64,000 bases of DNA from Bin5 sp963662575. GTDB lineage: Bacteria; Chloroflexota; Anaerolineae; Caldilineales; Caldilineaceae. Shown here piece after piece: positions 55,528 to 64,000 of this stretch. The translations under genes and the position numbers were made by a program. Location: assembly GCA_963662575.1 (NCBI GenBank), contig OY759723.1, positions 3,720,001 to 3,784,000 of the forward strand, written 5' to 3'. Position 1 is the first letter of the stretch. Each line of letters begins with the position of its first letter. The notes under the pieces are model-generated. The model saw only the letters and a program-made list of their open reading frames with translations, made no database searches and was not told the origin of the DNA.

Positions 55528-55558
55528 TTGGGATAAGTCACTCAGAGTAAGATATAAT
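55528..55558 (+). promoter_or_regulatory. Candidate promoter upstream of a small membrane protein
   Basis: TTGGGA (55528-55533), 19-base spacer, TATAAT (55553-55558), 57 bases before the ATG at 55615. Confidence 0.4.
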
Positions 55559-55614
55559 TACGATTTGAATATGGGGAACGCCCTAATAACGGACACGAAG
55601 AAGGACGAGAAGAA

Positions 55615-55908
55615 ATGGCACGACGCAGTCGCAGACGCCGCCATAGCCCCAGCAAGGCCAATCCGCGCAGTTACGGTGAATTGAGGACGCAAAGTTGGGA
55701 ACGAGACCTGGATTCGGTTGCGCCGGCTCAGTCTCGAACCGGACCTGTAAAGGAAGAGCAAGCGCCCCAACCGGCGCCGAGCACGTCAGGTACAATTCGA
55801 GCAGACTGGAACGTGGAATACGGTCGGGTCTTCTCAGATCTGAGACAGCTCTTGATCGTCTCGGTTGGGCTCTTTGCGGTAATGCTTATTGTTGGCCTAT
55901 TCCTTTGA
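55615..55908 (+). CDS. Small basic tail-anchored membrane protein
   Basis: 97 residues: a very basic start (MARRSRRRRHSPSK), a Pro/Gln-rich middle and a single C-terminal helix (LLIVSVGLFAVMLIVGLFL). AAGGA lies upstream. The segment NVEYGRVFSDLRQL before the helix has a conserved look, but I know no function. Confidence 0.65.
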   Translation: MARRSRRRRHSPSKANPRSYGELRTQSWERDLDSVAPAQSRTGPVKEEQAPQPAPSTSGTIRADWNVEYGRVFSDLRQLLIVSVGLFAVMLIVGLFL

Positions 55909-55945
55909 CGGCTGCAATCAACTTGACCGCTGCTGGCATTTCTGA

Positions 55946-56623
55946 TTACGTTGCACCCTGCCTGGTTGGCTGTTCGTGCCAGTGGAGGATGACCCGTAGT
56001 CCGAGGTGAAGGAGACAGCAAAGCCAGAAGCTGCGCGTGAAGAGGAAGACGCTGGAGGTTGTAACCAGGACCATCGTTGTCATCAGTCGATCGGAGAGCG
56101 ACTTAGACGAGATGTAGATGCCAGGCAGGGCAATCGCAGCTCCGATCCAAACCGCCCAGTAGTGGGGAGCAACCGGGGGCGATGCGAGAGAGACCAGGAG
56201 ATCCCATACTGCTCCTCGCAGAAAACACCAGTGAAATTCCTGGGCGCTGCTTTCAATCAGGGAGAGGCTCGAGAAACGTCCAATTGACGCGTTGGGGTTT
56301 GGCACTTCTGCGCTCATTTGTAACCAGATGCGAACCAGAAACAGCAGTACCAGCAGGCCTGCCAGCGCCACCACGCCCACACTAAACCCCGACGACCAGT
56401 CGAACTCCGACAACCCCATCAGGCGGGGAGACAGACCACCCAATATCAGCCCGATGTACGGGACTTGAACCCATCGGACGACCCTTACCAACCGCTCAAG
56501 GTCCGGCGCAGTCGTCCGCGTAATAGCGGTAGCGATGCCTGCCAACAGAAAGCTCAGCACAAGCCACAGGCCTGCACGCATCGGAGAGGCTGTCAGTTGT
56601 TCCAATAGCAATGTGCCAACCAT
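55946..56623 (-). CDS. Polytopic membrane protein of unknown function
   Basis: 225 residues with about six hydrophobic helices. SSAQEFHWCFLRGAVWD in the middle is reminiscent of the EExxxR motif of CPBP intramembrane proteases but lacks the second Glu, and the later His motifs are not evident. No ribosome site was seen. Assigned only as a membrane protein. Confidence 0.6.
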   Translation of the reverse strand: MVGTLLLEQLTASPMRAGLWLVLSFLLAGIATAITRTTAPDLERLVRVVRWVQVPYIGLILGGLSPRLMGLSEFDWSSGFSVGVVALAGLLVLLFLVRIWLQMSAEVPNPNASIGRFSSLSLIESSAQEFHWCFLRGAVWDLLVSLASPPVAPHYWAVWIGAAIALPGIYISSKSLSDRLMTTMVLVTTSSVFLFTRSFWLCCLLHLGLRVILHWHEQPTRQGAT

Positions 56624-56651
56624 TTAAGTTTACTAGAGAAACATTACTCCC

Positions 56652-56846
56652 GTGACAATCCGACGCGTTCTATTAGTATTCCTTATACTTTTTCTGATCA
56701 TCCTGATGAAGCCCAAAACGGTCTGGTCGGAGTTCAAGCGTATTCGCGGACAGTGGAATACTATTTTGACCCTGCTGGTGATTGTCGTAGCTGCCTATTT
56801 CATCTTCGGCCTATGGAGGGCCTATGTCGGCGGAGGAATTCCGTAG
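56652..56846 (+). CDS. Small two-helix membrane protein
   Basis: 64 residues from a GTG: helix 1 (VLLVFLILFLIILM), a basic loop and helix 2 (LLVIVVAAYFIFGLW). Coding-like composition, but no ribosome site or recognised family. Divergent from the preceding membrane protein gene. Confidence 0.5.
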   Translation: MTIRRVLLVFLILFLIILMKPKTVWSEFKRIRGQWNTILTLLVIVVAAYFIFGLWRAYVGGGIP

Positions 56847-56967
56847 CTTCCGCTTGTCGAGATTCCTCCGCTAAGAGAGACCGCCTCGCCCATTGTCCCC
56901 AACACGCAGAAATAAAGGCTCCAACCTGCACTGGCATCCTGCGACGAAGCGATTTCGCTTCCGAAGC

Positions 56968-57432
56968 CTAGGACAGAGCGGCTAGGGCACCAACCGGACT
57001 GTCGGCAGGAGCAACGTTGTAGCTCGTCTCCAACAGTTCTCCGTTCTCGTCAATCACGAAATGACTGCGGTAGATTCCCATGAAGGTGCGCCCGTACATA
57101 GTCCGTTCGCCCCATACGCCGTAGGCTTCAGCTATCGAATGATCTTCATCGACCAGCAACGTGAATGGCAGATTGAATTTGGCGCGGAATTGCTCATGGC
57201 TCTCCTGGCCATCAGGGCTAATGCCGAAGACGACCGCGTTCTTGTCGGCTATCTCTACATGAATGTCCCGAAATCCGCAGGACTGCGTCGTACATCCGGG
57301 TGTGTCGTCTTTGGGGTAAAAGTATAGGACGACCTTTTGTCCGCGAAAGTCGGCAAGATTGACCGTTTCGCCACTATCCGTTGTGGCCTCGAATGTCGGG
57401 GCGGGAGTGCCCGCTTCCAGTTCAGTTCTCAT
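56968..57432 (-). CDS. bcp: Peroxiredoxin of the Bcp/PrxQ type
   Basis: A 154-residue thiol peroxidase that reduces H2O2 and organic hydroperoxides. KDDTPGCTTQSCGFRD holds the peroxidatic Cys and a resolving Cys five residues on, the atypical 2-Cys Bcp arrangement. VVLYFYPKDDTPGC and FTLLVDEDHSIAEAYGVWGE are family strands. GGGGGA lies before the ATG. No thioredoxin partner adjoins. Confidence 0.93.
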   Translation of the reverse strand: MRTELEAGTPAPTFEATTDSGETVNLADFRGQKVVLYFYPKDDTPGCTTQSCGFRDIHVEIADKNAVVFGISPDGQESHEQFRAKFNLPFTLLVDEDHSIAEAYGVWGERTMYGRTFMGIYRSHFVIDENGELLETSYNVAPADSPVGALAALS

Positions 57433-57708
57433 TTTTCCCCCAATTGGTTAGGTCTCGAATTGACTTTTTTGGCGCCTCTGCAAATGGAATGTCACAGAGA
57501 CGCCATTGGAATCCCTTATTGTTTACTACTGGAGGTTCGGTCCCTTGGAGCAGGACTATTGATTATTCTAACCGAAAGAGTGAAATTGCTAAAGACCATT
57601 AACCCCCAGAGCGGGTGCCCCGAAAACCAATTCAGCATCTTTTCTGAACTGTGCTACAGTAGGAATGTAGGGTGATCTTGAACGGCGTTCAGAGGAGCAG
57701 AACAGGCC

Positions 57709-58521
57709 ATGTCAGAAATTCGTAACCGTTTGTGGAAGCAGTACCTTAGAGCATCGCAGTCGGTCAGAGAACTTCCGCCAGGACCGCCTGCTTCAGACGA
57801 GGTGATGCAACTGCCTCCACCGGTCGACTTGGAGCAGCAGAGAGGAACGCGGACGATATTAGTCCATGGCTACAAGGATGACGCTTCGGTCTTCGAACCA
57901 CTTGCTTCTTATCTGACCGACTTGGGGCTGAAGTCATATGCGGTCACAGTTGCGCCCAGCGACTGCAGCGTCCCTCTGGAGACGCTCGCCCAACAGTTGG
58001 ACGCGTTCATCGAAAGAAATTTTCTTGGCCGCCAAAAGCTGGACTTTGTGGGGTTCAGCCTGGGGGGCATTGTAACCCGCTACTACCTTCAGCGAATGGG
58101 TGGACTGGCTCGCACCAGTCGTTTCCTGACTGTGGCTGCTCCGCATCACGGCACCTGGCTTGCCTACGCAAGCAATCTCCCTGCCGCGATTCAGTTACGC
58201 CCCAATAGCGATTTCCTTCGGGATTTGAATGACGACGCTGAAAGCCTGGCAAGCATCGACTTCGCTTCAATTTGGAGCCCGTTCGACCTGATGATCCTGC
58301 CGTCTCTCAGCTCCCGCATGCCGATAGGAGACAATCGGTTGGTTTGGTCGCTGCGGCACCAGTCGTTGATCACAAGCCCTCGCGCAATCCGCACCATCGC
58401 AGAACAGTTGCTTTCTGGTAGAAAGGACATTCCCGAGTTCGTTTCCTCTGAATATGAAAATCGTCCACCATATGACAGTCGCGCGACGGGCGAAGGCTTT
58501 GAGTTGCAAGGACAGAGATGA
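57709..58521 (+). CDS. Alpha/beta hydrolase (lipase/esterase-like)
   Basis: A 270-residue protein: ILVHGYKDDASVFEPL (oxyanion strand), DFVGFSLGGIVTRYYLQ with the nucleophile in GFSLG, and TVAAPHHGTWLA. A late WSLRHQSLI could hold the catalytic His. This is the pattern of triacylglycerol-lipase-like hydrolases. No signal peptide. GAGGAG lies 11 bases before the ATG. Convergent with trpF. Confidence 0.85.
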   Translation: MSEIRNRLWKQYLRASQSVRELPPGPPASDEVMQLPPPVDLEQQRGTRTILVHGYKDDASVFEPLASYLTDLGLKSYAVTVAPSDCSVPLETLAQQLDAFIERNFLGRQKLDFVGFSLGGIVTRYYLQRMGGLARTSRFLTVAAPHHGTWLAYASNLPAAIQLRPNSDFLRDLNDDAESLASIDFASIWSPFDLMILPSLSSRMPIGDNRLVWSLRHQSLITSPRAIRTIAEQLLSGRKDIPEFVSSEYENRPPYDSRATGEGFELQGQR

Positions 58522-58547
58522 CTCACAGCCTTCGTAAGGTAGGTCCA

Positions 58548-59228
58548 TCAATGCCAATCGGCGCCTGACTTCTCAACTGCCTGCTCTACCGCTTCTCGGA
58601 ATCTCTGCAGTAACAGTTTCACCTTCTCGGGGTCCCGTTTTCCGCGCTGGCTTTCCACACCGCTGCAAAGGTCTATTCCATAGGGCCTCACTGTGCGAAT
58701 GGCGTCAGCAATGTTGTCGGGATCGATGCCGCCAGCCAGGAAGATGGGGATCTCCATCTTCTGTCTTAGCGCAGCAATCGCGGCCCAGTCTCCCACCTTG
58801 CCTGTGCCCCCCAAGCGCACAAACCCTTCGCTTGCGTCAGCTGAGTCCACCAGCAGTGCGTCTGCACCCGCTTCAGCATACTCCTCGGGCGAAGCCTGCC
58901 CGGCCACGATCCCCAGATGAACTGTTTTCCAGATCTCGCACGGGAGGGCGCTCTTCAATTCGGATACCAGTGCCGGCGGCTCATCGCCGAGAAGCTGCAA
59001 TGCGTGCGGGCGCAGTGTACTCGAAACCTTTTCTGCAAACGACGCGCTTGGGTTACACAGCAAAATGACGTTTCGTACGCCGGAAGCCTCCGCTACTGTC
59101 TTGGCCTTCTCCAAAGACAGACTACGCTCTGTCCAGTCCACGTCAACAAGAATGCCGCAGAAGTCGGCGCGCCTTGCCAAGCGGGCATCGCTGGCACTCG
59201 TAGTCCCGCACAACTTGAGAACTGTCAT
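58548..59228 (-). CDS. trpF: Phosphoribosylanthranilate isomerase
   Basis: A 226-residue (beta/alpha)8 barrel converting PRA to CdRP in tryptophan synthesis. LKLCGTTSASDA carries the catalytic Cys. LQLLGDEP, LLVDSA, PIFLAGGIDPDNI and GIDLCSGVESQRGKRD supply the phosphate-binding and catalytic Asp regions. GGAG lies eight bases before the ATG at 59228. No other trp genes flank it. It follows a beta-RFAP synthase homologue, so a different ribosyl substrate is conceivable. Confidence 0.85.
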   Translation of the reverse strand: MTVLKLCGTTSASDARLARRADFCGILVDVDWTERSLSLEKAKTVAEASGVRNVILLCNPSASFAEKVSSTLRPHALQLLGDEPPALVSELKSALPCEIWKTVHLGIVAGQASPEEYAEAGADALLVDSADASEGFVRLGGTGKVGDWAAIAALRQKMEIPIFLAGGIDPDNIADAIRTVRPYGIDLCSGVESQRGKRDPEKVKLLLQRFREAVEQAVEKSGADWH

Positions 59229-59307
59229 CTGTTTTGCTCCGCTTTTGCCTCTTGGCTCAGTAGATCTCTTATGCCATCCCAACCTTGGACTGACGTTTTC
59301 AGAAGGA

Positions 59308-60336
59308 TCAGGAACCGCTTTCCACTTCATCGAGGTCGGGCGCGATCTGTCTGAAGCCAACGTTGTTCGCCTTCGTCAAGAAGGCCTCGCCGCCACCGTT
59401 AGACGCCAGCCAACTGTCGGCCTTGTTGCGAAGCGCGGTGAGGTCATGGCCGAAAGCGAAGAGCGTAGGTCCCCAGCTGCTCATGCCCACTCCTATGCCG
59501 CCGTTGTCTCGCAGAAATGCGGCACACTCCGCGATTAGGGGTCCCTGCGTCTCCGCTTCAAAAACCTTGAATCCGTAGCTTTGAAACGCTTCCATCGCTG
59601 CGCCAAAGGTCGGAAGATCTTCCTCCAGAACTGCCGGCAGCATCTGCGTCAGGAGAATTCTGCACATTTTTTCGACGTCGTTGGCCGGAACCGGACAGGC
59701 CTCTTCGAAGAGGTCCAGTTCCCTGTCACCGCTGGCGCCCTCACCTTGGGGAATCACGACAAGTACGTCCCATGCAGGGAAATCATAGTGCAGGAGCAAT
59801 GGCGGAGGCGGCACACCTATTGACGCCGACGAGGGCGAGTAACCGTTTTTGCTTCCTTCCCCTCTCCGAAAGCGATGGCCTCCGTCCAATAGGAAACCGC
59901 CGTACTGGATCGCGCCGATGCCAATACCCGAAGTTCCTCCACGGCCCACTACGGCAGCGATTTCCCTTGCGTTTGGCGTCAGTCCGTACAGTGCGCACAC
60001 AGCAATTCCTGCGCCAACCAATGTTTGGGATGCGCTGCCGAGGCCCGAATGTGGTCTGGCTTTCTCCAGAATCGCTACCGATGCCCCAGGCAACTCGAAC
60101 TTATTGCAGACAGCGGCGATTGCGGCGTTCAAGCGCGGTTCGAAGCTTGGCTCCATCGGGCAGGCGGCTTCGCAAGAATTGCCAGGTCTGGCAGCAATTC
60201 GCGTGCTGGGTTGCTCGAGCGCCAGACCGATACCGCCGTCGATTCGACCCAGGCCACCATGCAGATCGAGGAGACCGAAGTGAAGCCTGGCAGGCGTTTG
60301 AATTACAATCTCGCTCACTTTGGAATCAATACTCAA
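59308..60336 (-). CDS. Beta-ribofuranosylaminobenzene 5'-phosphate synthase-like (GHMP family)
   Basis: A 342-residue GHMP-fold protein of the beta-RFAP synthase family, which in methanogens and methylotrophs joins PRPP to an aromatic acid to begin methanopterin synthesis. TPARLHFGLLDLHGGLGRIDGGIG, quoted as TPARLHFGLLDLHG, is diagnostic. SGLGSASQTLVGAG is the GHMP phosphate loop, and GRGGTSGIGIGA and GVGMSSWGPTLFAF follow. A TTG start at 60336 has GGAAAGG six bases before it. It is upstream of trpF with a 79-base gap. Role in this bacterium unknown. Confidence 0.82.
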   Translation of the reverse strand: MSIDSKVSEIVIQTPARLHFGLLDLHGGLGRIDGGIGLALEQPSTRIAARPGNSCEAACPMEPSFEPRLNAAIAAVCNKFELPGASVAILEKARPHSGLGSASQTLVGAGIAVCALYGLTPNAREIAAVVGRGGTSGIGIGAIQYGGFLLDGGHRFRRGEGSKNGYSPSSASIGVPPPPLLLHYDFPAWDVLVVIPQGEGASGDRELDLFEEACPVPANDVEKMCRILLTQMLPAVLEEDLPTFGAAMEAFQSYGFKVFEAETQGPLIAECAAFLRDNGGIGVGMSSWGPTLFAFGHDLTALRNKADSWLASNGGGEAFLTKANNVGFRQIAPDLDEVESGS

Positions 60337-60436
60337 GAAAAGCCTTTCCTGCAGATCATTCTCATTTTGCTTGCAAGACGAATTCGGAGGTCAATCGATG
60401 GGGGCCGGCGGACGCTCCCAGTTGTATGCCGCCCCT

Positions 60437-63412
60437 TCAGATTGTCTCACCCATCTTTATGGCCTGCGTTACGTGCGAACGCATCAACGAAACGGTCATA
60501 AAGGCTGTCGAGCCAACGTATAGCACACTTAGAATGAGATAGACCTGGTAGACCCGCGGCCATGCGATCTGTGGCGCCAAAGGCAAGAGTGTCGGCATGG
60601 GATCGATACCATTCTGCAGGTAGGGGATGAATGCGCCGCTGGTCCAAATGCCGACCCCTGTGCCAACAGCCAACCCAAAGCATAGTAGAACGACCAGCTC
60701 CCATCCCATAAAGGAAATGACCTCGCGCGGCGTGAACCCCAGGGCGCGCAGGACGCCGGTTTCAATCGCCCGATCCCGATAAGACGAAACGGTGTAGAGG
60801 ACGAATCCCAGAATCGTCAGGAGTGTGCAGGCTACGAATCCGATCGAAAGCAGTCCCACGATCCCTTGGAACTCAGGCCGGCGCAGCGCTTGGGTCACCC
60901 AGGGCCCGGGCGCCTCCCAGTCCAATATGCGAAACCCTCTCTCACGTAACTCATTCTCGATCCTGTTATAGTCCGGGTTCGATTCGGTCCGCAGCCATAC
61001 ATCGAAGGGGAACTGTCCGCCCGCGCGCTCGAAAACGTAATCCAGGTTGCCAACGATAACCGGTCCTTCATCCGGTTGCCATGATGGGAAACGGTTGAAG
61101 CTGCCGACGATCTCGAAATCGATTGGCGCCTCCAACCATGTCAACTCCTTCCTTTGCTCAGGAATCGAAACTATCACTCGAAGGTCGTCACCTTGCTTCA
61201 GGACCATCTGCCGCAAGAAACTGTTCGGAACGAGTACGCCGTTTGGCGCCGCGGCCAGAGCGTTCATCAACGACCCCAGGCTACTGCTGGCGAAGTCCCG
61301 CCGCCAAAAACCAACTTCAGGGAAGTCGACCCGGTCAATACCGATGAACTGTCCCTCAGCTTTCCATTGGGCGACCTCGGCAAGTGCCTTGTATCTCCCC
61401 ACGCGTGCCACAGCCTCTACACCAGTTGCGTGCCTGTGTTCGCTGACTGGGAGAAACGACCACGTCGTATAGCCTTCCGCCGAAGTAGACAGTTGCCGGA
61501 TGGACTCTGAATCTTCTCCTTCGTTATTGCTGGAAGAGGAAATCCCCAAGGGATCGATTTCGATGCTTTCTCCCACTTCCGTCAAACGCATATCGGCACC
61601 AAATCGGTAACGAACCTGTTCTGCGATTTGTTGACTCATTGTCAGAGCAAGGGAAGCCGTAAATACTGCCATGCTGAGCGTCAATATGAGTAGCAGCAAG
61701 GGTATCCGAAAACTCCCTGAAGAACGAGCAAGCCGGCGCATCGCCAGCAGTAGTCCAAGCGCATTCAACTGCCTGGCCCCCCAGGATGTCGCAAACATTA
61801 GAGGAGTGAGTGCGCGCACGCTCAACAGGGCGAATCCAAGAAGCCAGAGAACCGGCGTAATGAAGAGCAAAGGATCGAGTACAGGAACATCTGTGAATAC
61901 ACTCTCAGATCCCAAAGGAAGTATGCTGCCCTGGCTTCGCAGTCTGAACAGACCGTAGCCGGCTGCCAGAAGGATGAGAATATCCAGGCCGATTCCGTGA
62001 TGCCATTTCGCGCGCCCGCGGGCGCGCGCCCGCCGATAGGATGCCAGTGTGTGGCGCGTCGCCGCCAAAGTAGGCAAAATGATCAGAAGCAGAGCCAGCC
62101 CAATCGTTAACAGTGCAATACGTTCTACCGACTCAGTGATGGTCATGGGTATTGCCGAATTGCTGCTGAAGTCGAGAAAGCCCTGCGTCCTGTCGATGAT
62201 GCGGGCTATTCTGCTACCGACGGGCAACCCCCCAGCCCAGGCGGCAGAACCCATCACTAAGCCCTCGATCACAACCATAGCAGCTATCTGGACGACAGAC
62301 GCGCCGCGACTGCGCAACAGGGAAATCTCGGCACGCCGTCTTTCGACGTAGACGCCGGCGACGAGCCAGAGATAGGCAACAATCGAGCCGAAAATCGGCA
62401 GCGCGATCACGAACAGCGACTGCGTCAATGCCTGGGCGGAGCGCTGGTATCGCCTCAGTCCAGAGTCGCTTGGAGCCACCAGCAGAGATGTGCCGGGCAG
62501 CAAGGCACCGGACCTCTGATCGACCCGTTGCAGCCGTTCCAGGAATGCGCTCGCTTGCCTGACTTCGAACGATTCGCCATCCAGAACCATGTACCAGGCG
62601 CCAACCGCGATCTCTCCCTGCAGGGCAGTGCCAATCTGCCGGCTGAAGCCCGCTTCGGAAACCAACAATTGTTTCCTGATCAGAGAGAATGGATTATAGA
62701 ACCAGTATTCTTCCTGGCGGTTCGTCATCTGCCAGACGCCGACAACCACGAATGGGATCTGGCTGGGTAATTTGTCGGAATCAGCGCTCTCATCTGAGAG
62801 AGCAATGAAGGTCTCGCCTACCTGCCAACCCATCTGTTGCGCCAGCGTTCCGTTAATGATTACCTCTACAGGAGCGGATCGATCCGAAAACAGACCTGCG
62901 CTGGCAGGGAATCGCCCTTCCAATATTGTGATGTGTTGCTCGAGGTCGCTTTGGAAGGCAAAGCTAAGTTCTACCGGGGAGTTGTGACCGACTGCCTGTG
63001 CGTCTGTATCCTGAGGAAATATGGAGAATGGAACGGTCTGAAAGTAGCGGACATCGATGACGCGCGGCAGCCCGAGGTCGCCGGCGGCCTGCTTTGTCAA
63101 AAAGGTGTCAACCGAATTGACGTCCTCCCATTCGGCGTATCCATGTTTGGCTCCCAGATAATGAAACATGAATGCAAAGGGAGGATAGTTCTTCGTCTTT
63201 TCGTGCAACTCCTTGCGTAACAGGCGGACGTAAACGGCGTTACTGTATGTTGGAATGCTGGTTGTAAAGGCGACCGCAGCCAGCAGTCCCAAGGCTATTG
63301 CAATTGCCAGCCAAGCCTCAACTTTCAAACGCTTGACGGCCAGCAATACGGGACTGAACGCCGGGCTGATTCGCTTGGACAACTGTGCCCGTATCCGCCT
63401 CAACATTGCCAT
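60437..63412 (-). CDS. Giant FtsX/MacB-like ABC permease
   Basis: A 991-residue protein with an N-terminal helix (residues about 33-52), a long extracytoplasmic domain, a central group of FtsX-type helices (about 340-480 and 520-640), a second extracytoplasmic domain and a C-terminal FtsX domain (about 860-985; GVLRALGFTPREVISFMGWELVVLLCF, quoted as GVLRALGFTPREVISFMGWE). This two-FtsX layout occurs in lipoprotein- or peptide-export permeases. The ATG lies two bases after the stop of a sugar-type ABC ATPase. Confidence 0.85.
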   Translation of the reverse strand: MAMLRRIRAQLSKRISPAFSPVLLAVKRLKVEAWLAIAIALGLLAAVAFTTSIPTYSNAVYVRLLRKELHEKTKNYPPFAFMFHYLGAKHGYAEWEDVNSVDTFLTKQAAGDLGLPRVIDVRYFQTVPFSIFPQDTDAQAVGHNSPVELSFAFQSDLEQHITILEGRFPASAGLFSDRSAPVEVIINGTLAQQMGWQVGETFIALSDESADSDKLPSQIPFVVVGVWQMTNRQEEYWFYNPFSLIRKQLLVSEAGFSRQIGTALQGEIAVGAWYMVLDGESFEVRQASAFLERLQRVDQRSGALLPGTSLLVAPSDSGLRRYQRSAQALTQSLFVIALPIFGSIVAYLWLVAGVYVERRRAEISLLRSRGASVVQIAAMVVIEGLVMGSAAWAGGLPVGSRIARIIDRTQGFLDFSSNSAIPMTITESVERIALLTIGLALLLIILPTLAATRHTLASYRRARARGRAKWHHGIGLDILILLAAGYGLFRLRSQGSILPLGSESVFTDVPVLDPLLFITPVLWLLGFALLSVRALTPLMFATSWGARQLNALGLLLAMRRLARSSGSFRIPLLLLILTLSMAVFTASLALTMSQQIAEQVRYRFGADMRLTEVGESIEIDPLGISSSSNNEGEDSESIRQLSTSAEGYTTWSFLPVSEHRHATGVEAVARVGRYKALAEVAQWKAEGQFIGIDRVDFPEVGFWRRDFASSSLGSLMNALAAAPNGVLVPNSFLRQMVLKQGDDLRVIVSIPEQRKELTWLEAPIDFEIVGSFNRFPSWQPDEGPVIVGNLDYVFERAGGQFPFDVWLRTESNPDYNRIENELRERGFRILDWEAPGPWVTQALRRPEFQGIVGLLSIGFVACTLLTILGFVLYTVSSYRDRAIETGVLRALGFTPREVISFMGWELVVLLCFGLAVGTGVGIWTSGAFIPYLQNGIDPMPTLLPLAPQIAWPRVYQVYLILSVLYVGSTAFMTVSLMRSHVTQAIKMGETI

Positions 63413-63413
63413 T

Positions 63414-64000
63414 CTAGGGCGAGCGCTTGCCCATAATCATGGCGACCACCTCGGCCTCCGTTGCCTCATCCTTCGAACGCGTGCCCAGGAGTTCACCATG
63501 GAACATGACCGAAATATAGTCGGCGATCTCAAACACCTGTTGGATATTGTGACTAATTAGTATGATCGTTTTGCCCTGGCCTCGCAAGGTGTCGATCAGT
63601 TGCAGGACTTCCTGGGTCTGCTCTACGCCCAACGCCGCGGTTGGCTCGTCCATGATTATGATCTCACCGCCTCGAATTAGTGCGCGACCGACCGCCACCG
63701 CCTGGCGCTGCCCGCCGGAGAGATTGCGAACCATTTCACGCACGTTTGGTATGCGGGCGTGAATGTCATCGAGGACGTTGTGCGCCTGGCTCAGCATTCC
63801 TTTGTGGTCAAGAAAAATTGCCCCTGGACCGCGTGTTAACTCGCTGCCCAGAAACATGTTCATCACCACGTCACGATTCTCTACCAGCGCCAGGTCCTGG
63901 TAGACGGCGGCAATTCCCAAATTGAAGGCCCCGGCAGGCCCACCAATCCTGGTCTCCTCGCCGCGTACGTGGAATCCTCCGCTGTTGGGCTGCAACGCGC
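63414..64000 (-). CDS. Sugar-type ABC transporter ATPase (partial, N-terminus outside window)
   Basis: The visible 195 residues are the C-terminal part of a single-domain FrcA/RbsA-like ATPase: IAAVYQDLALVENRDVVMNMFLG, quoted as VYQDLALVENRDVV (Q-loop), the signature LSGGQRQAVAVGRAL, Walker B EIIIMDEPTAALG and H-loop ILISHNIQQVFEIAD. The Walker A lies beyond the window edge. Such ATPases normally pair with a BPD_transp_2 sugar permease; here the next gene is an FtsX-like permease. Confidence 0.88.
   Translation of the reverse strand, partial: ALQPNSGGFHVRGEETRIGGPAGAFNLGIAAVYQDLALVENRDVVMNMFLGSELTRGPGAIFLDHKGMLSQAHNVLDDIHARIPNVREMVRNLSGGQRQAVAVGRALIRGGEIIIMDEPTAALGVEQTQEVLQLIDTLRGQGKTIILISHNIQQVFEIADYISVMFHGELLGTRSKDEATEAEVVAMIMGKRSP

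Noticed and set aside
55946..56623. Assignment as a CPBP intramembrane protease
   Set aside because: The EExxxR motif is incomplete and the later His motifs are not visible.
59229..59360. 44-codon N-terminal extension of trpF
   Set aside because: It would overlap the beta-RFAP synthase gene, lacks TrpF similarity, and the ATG at 59228 has a GGAG site.

Overview
The window reads as a chromosomal segment of a Chloroflexota bacterium, probably of the Anaerolineae/Caldilineae side. This is inferred from gene content, not from a marker search: a UPF0182 giant membrane protein, a CrtB/CrtYcd/CruF/CruC carotenoid set, a B12-type MerR regulator, a circularly permuted ATP-grasp/alpha-E/transglutaminase trio, and proteins with Pro/Thr tails. 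Genes are dense, lipoprotein signals are common, and Shine-Dalgarno sites are mostly strong. Several promoters fit TTGACA-17-TACAAT or close variants.

Left part (1-17.5 kb): a truncated EF-G-like GTPase and an acyl-CoA dehydrogenase face a SIS-domain sugar isomerase. Then come a lipoprotein, a TrmI tRNA methyltransferase, a PHP-family phosphoesterase, a nucleotidyltransferase, UPF0182, a coupled DinB/epimerase pair and a penicillin-acylase family hydrolase.

17.6-28.1 kb (all minus strand): tRNA-Ser(UGA), tRNA-Ser(GCU) and tRNA-Arg(GCG) have their own promoter. Upstream lies serS behind a complete T-box leader with promoter, antiterminator and terminator. Further upstream is a tightly packed set CHAD - HD hydrolase - LTA-synthase-like sulfatase - YceI lipoprotein - a PPK1-like protein that lacks the catalytic half of polyphosphate kinase. 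Before it lie a nucleoside hydrolase, a mannonate dehydratase and a DHDPS/KDG-aldolase family lyase, which look like a sugar-acid catabolic unit.

28.4-34.1 kb: the ATP-grasp, alpha-E and transglutaminase-like trio (plus), then a NIPSNAP protein and a GH4 glycosidase (minus).

34.2-45.4 kb: a long minus-strand oligopeptide ABC operon, oppD-oppA-oppB-[cassette]-oppC-multiheme cytochrome-oppF-small membrane protein, behind a near-consensus promoter. Between oppB and oppC sits an AT-richer two-gene cassette. It encodes a secreted polymorphic-toxin-like protein with a C-terminal AHH/HNH-type nuclease motif and a probable immunity protein, and it is bounded by a 10-bp direct repeat of the oppB tail. 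This is the most unusual locus in the window.

45.4-49.1 kb: gene-poor DNA with a 10-bp-phased repeat and two diverged copies of a ~120-bp repeat, around crtB (minus).

49.1-55.4 kb: a CarH-like regulator lacking the usual adenosylcobalamin light-sensing residues, with a cluster of TGTAC-type sites at its promoter. It is followed by a coupled operon: CrtYcd, an unknown secreted protein, CruF, a PlsY-family acyltransferase, the CruC-like glycosyltransferase and a phosphopantetheinyl transferase. This suggests a glycosylated, perhaps acylated, gamma-carotene-type pigment.

55.5-64 kb: small membrane proteins, a Bcp peroxiredoxin, an alpha/beta hydrolase, trpF, a beta-RFAP synthase homologue, a giant FtsX-type permease and a truncated sugar ABC ATPase.
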